Below, one piece after another: positions 40,148-41,435 of a stretch of DNA of 41,435 nt. The stretch spans positions 1-41,435 of the forward strand of contig CAYQQK010000017.1 in the NCBI GenBank assembly GCA_964420065.1, given 5' to 3'. Made by a program: the position numbers and the translations under genes. The stretch comes from CAYQQK01 sp964420065 (GTDB lineage: Bacteria > Bacillota > Dethiobacteria > DTU022). Position 1 is the stretch's first letter. Every line of letters begins with the position of its first letter. The notes below the pieces were generated by a model. That model saw only the letters and a list, made by a program, of their open reading frames with translations, did not search any database and had not been told where the DNA came from.

Positions 40148-41435
40148 GGTGCCCTCCTGTAACTCTTGATCGCGGATTCCGCCTCCCGGGCGCCTTTGGG
40201 ATCCTTGGCAGCCTGGCGACGGAAAATCTCGATCCCTTTTTTCTCCCCAAATTGCTCTATGTTCTGTTTCAAAGAGACCTCTTGAAAACTTCTTTCAAAG
40301 ACCTGAGCGTTACCCCCCAGCTTCTTACCCCATTGATCGATCCACTCTTTTTCCGTGTAAATCCGGGGCTCATAGTTATCCATGCCCTCCCAGTAATCGA
40401 AGACGAAACGTTCCCCGTTGGGCATGATCACCTGGGTGGCTCGGTGATTTATAAAGCTATTTCTCTCCATAGCAATTGTGGCCACGATTGCCCCCTCACC
40501 GACGATCTCTTCGACAAAGTTCTTGCTCCACTGGGCCCCCCATTCGCCAAATTCCCCACACTGGCCGCTGGTTGTGCTCCGGTTCCATTCAACGATCCAG
40601 CCCAGGGGTAAGTTCCAGAACGTTTTTTTAACTATATTGCTGTTGCGGACAAAATAGCCTTCGTCAATCTTTTCGGCGATCACCTGGGCCATTTTGGCCT
40701 TGAGCTGCTCGATTTCATGGGGAGTCAGGGAAGGCGGTAATTCATCCTCCGGCTCTTCCGGTTCTTCTTCCGGCGCTTCATCAGATTTCTCTTCCGGTTC
40801 ATCCACCGGCCCTTCCGCCCCGATCTCCCCTTCTCCCTCTCCCGGTTCTCCTCCCGATTCCGACTCCGACTGAGGCCCAGGTTCCCCCGGTGGGGGTTCA
40901 CCGAAGCCGTCACCGGGCACCGGCTCCAGGGGTTCCCAGGAAGGAACTTCCCCGCCCGATGCCACTGCTCCACCGGCGGCCGTACCGGCAGCTCCCCCGG
41001 CCAGCGCCCCGCCCATCGAACCCAATGAACCGCCAAGGGCGGCCGCAATTACCGCGACGACCGAAATAACGGCGGTAGCCAGAGGGCCGCTATGTTCCTC
41101 CCATGGTTTTTTTTCACAGTCGCAATCGACCCAGTTCCAGTCATAACCCTCCTCGTCCCGGGGGGCAGGAGCATCCGGGACATGATCGCCGGGAGGGCCT
41201 TCCTCGGCTCCTCCTGACAGGGATTCTATCCCCGGGATGGATTCTATCCCGGACGGAAGTCTTCCCTCTCCCTCCTTTTCCCTTTCTCCTTTTTCTTCTT
41301 GCGGACCGGTGAGCACGGGGATATCGTTTTCAGGAATGGAAACCTTCTTCTGCCCCCTCAATTTATATACAATCCGGTCCGAATCAACAGTTACGATCAG
41401 CCACTCACCCTCAATAACAACCTGATCTCCCGCCC
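40141..41435 (-). CDS. Large acidic protein with possible papain/transglutaminase-like domain, partial
   Basis: The frame is open through base 41435, so the start is outside the window; a TTG at 41361 is in frame but not a likely start. Order in the visible 431 residues: a small beta segment (VVIEGEWLIVTVDSDRIVYK), an acidic/Pro linker, a Gly/Ala membrane-like stretch (LATAVISVVAVIAAALGGSL), and a long Glu/Pro/Gly linker of about 75 residues. The C-terminal domain has SGQCGEFGEWGAQW, then INHRATQVIMPNGERFVFDY, placing Cys, His and Asp as in papain-like/transglutaminase folds. Activity is inference. It ends coupled to the Trp-rich protein. Confidence 0.75.
   Translation of the reverse strand, partial: AGDQVVIEGEWLIVTVDSDRIVYKLRGQKKVSIPENDIPVLTGPQEEKGEREKEGEGRLPSGIESIPGIESLSGGAEEGPPGDHVPDAPAPRDEEGYDWNWVDCDCEKKPWEEHSGPLATAVISVVAVIAAALGGSLGSMGGALAGGAAGTAAGGAVASGGEVPSWEPLEPVPGDGFGEPPPGEPGPQSESESGGEPGEGEGEIGAEGPVDEPEEKSDEAPEEEPEEPEDELPPSLTPHEIEQLKAKMAQVIAEKIDEGYFVRNSNIVKKTFWNLPLGWIVEWNRSTTSGQCGEFGEWGAQWSKNFVEEIVGEGAIVATIAMERNSFINHRATQVIMPNGERFVFDYWEGMDNYEPRIYTEKEWIDQWGKKLGGNAQVFERSFQEVSLKQNIEQFGEKKGIEIFRRQAAKDPKGAREAESAIKSYRRAPW

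Overview
The window looks like a chromosomal stretch from a Gram-positive, probably spore-forming Bacillota of class Clostridia, perhaps Peptococcaceae/Desulfotomaculum-like. The reasons are strong purine-rich ribosome binding sites, an AbrB/SpoVT-type regulator, a DUF2680 secreted protein beside an OmpR-type two-component system, a TasA-like protein, a LemA/DUF2207 pair, and a peptide export cluster of the NHLM type. Genus is not assignable by eye. No rRNA, tRNA or CRISPR was recognised. Both edges cut through genes.

Layout. 1-2.6 kb: 3' end of a large beta-rich protein, a lipoprotein and a membrane protein. 2.6-5.9 kb: a frameshifted AbrB-type gene, a sensor kinase/response regulator pair and a divergent DUF2680 secreted protein. 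6.2-9.9 kb: an EFR1-type flavodoxin/ferredoxin protein convergent with a PP-loop ATPase that carries an RRE-like N-terminus, then a thioredoxin/DUF318 permease pair. 10-14.4 kb: a TetR-controlled ABC-2 exporter operon with two matching operators, followed by an alpha/beta hydrolase. 14.4-15.8 kb: no intact gene, but a mosaic of short gene fragments (stomatin/slipin, thioredoxin, Cys-rich, ArsR-like) and a truncated pRiA4b ORF-3-like gene. 15.8-18.3 kb: a tandem PII-like protein translationally coupled to a DUF1538 membrane protein that carries a third PII-like domain. 18.4-20.6 kb: a TasA-like protein and a beta-helix protein with a Cys-rich spore-type tail.

The centrepiece is 20.9-32.2 kb. 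It holds a two-HTH regulator, a very small HlyD-like protein, a C39-peptidase ABC exporter (NHLM ABC1 type) and its partner ABC2 (CTG start). Two tandem-duplicated Nif11/NHLM-leader precursors follow, with about 80-residue, cysteine-free, mutually homologous cores. Next come a STAS anti-sigma antagonist and a membrane protein fusing a sensor, HAMP, SpoIIE/PP2C phosphatase and RsbW-like kinase. Convergent to these are an ECF sigma factor and a small Cys-rich protein whose N-terminal half ends like a RiPP leader. No modification enzyme is present in the cluster. It reads as a secretion system for small, possibly unmodified folded proteins joined to a partner-switching circuit.

32.2-35.4 kb is a zone of gene decay around an AbiEii/DUF6922 toxin-antitoxin pair: two copies of an Rpn-like C-terminal tail, an internally deleted DUF433 antitoxin, and a TetR N-terminus joined to an FtsX C-terminus below a 43-bp perfect palindrome. 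35.6-41.4 kb is a minus-strand operon of zinc-ribbon protein, DUF2207, LemA, zinc-ribbon/PH-like membrane protein, a Trp-rich repeat protein and a large partial protein with a possible Cys-His-Asp enzyme domain.
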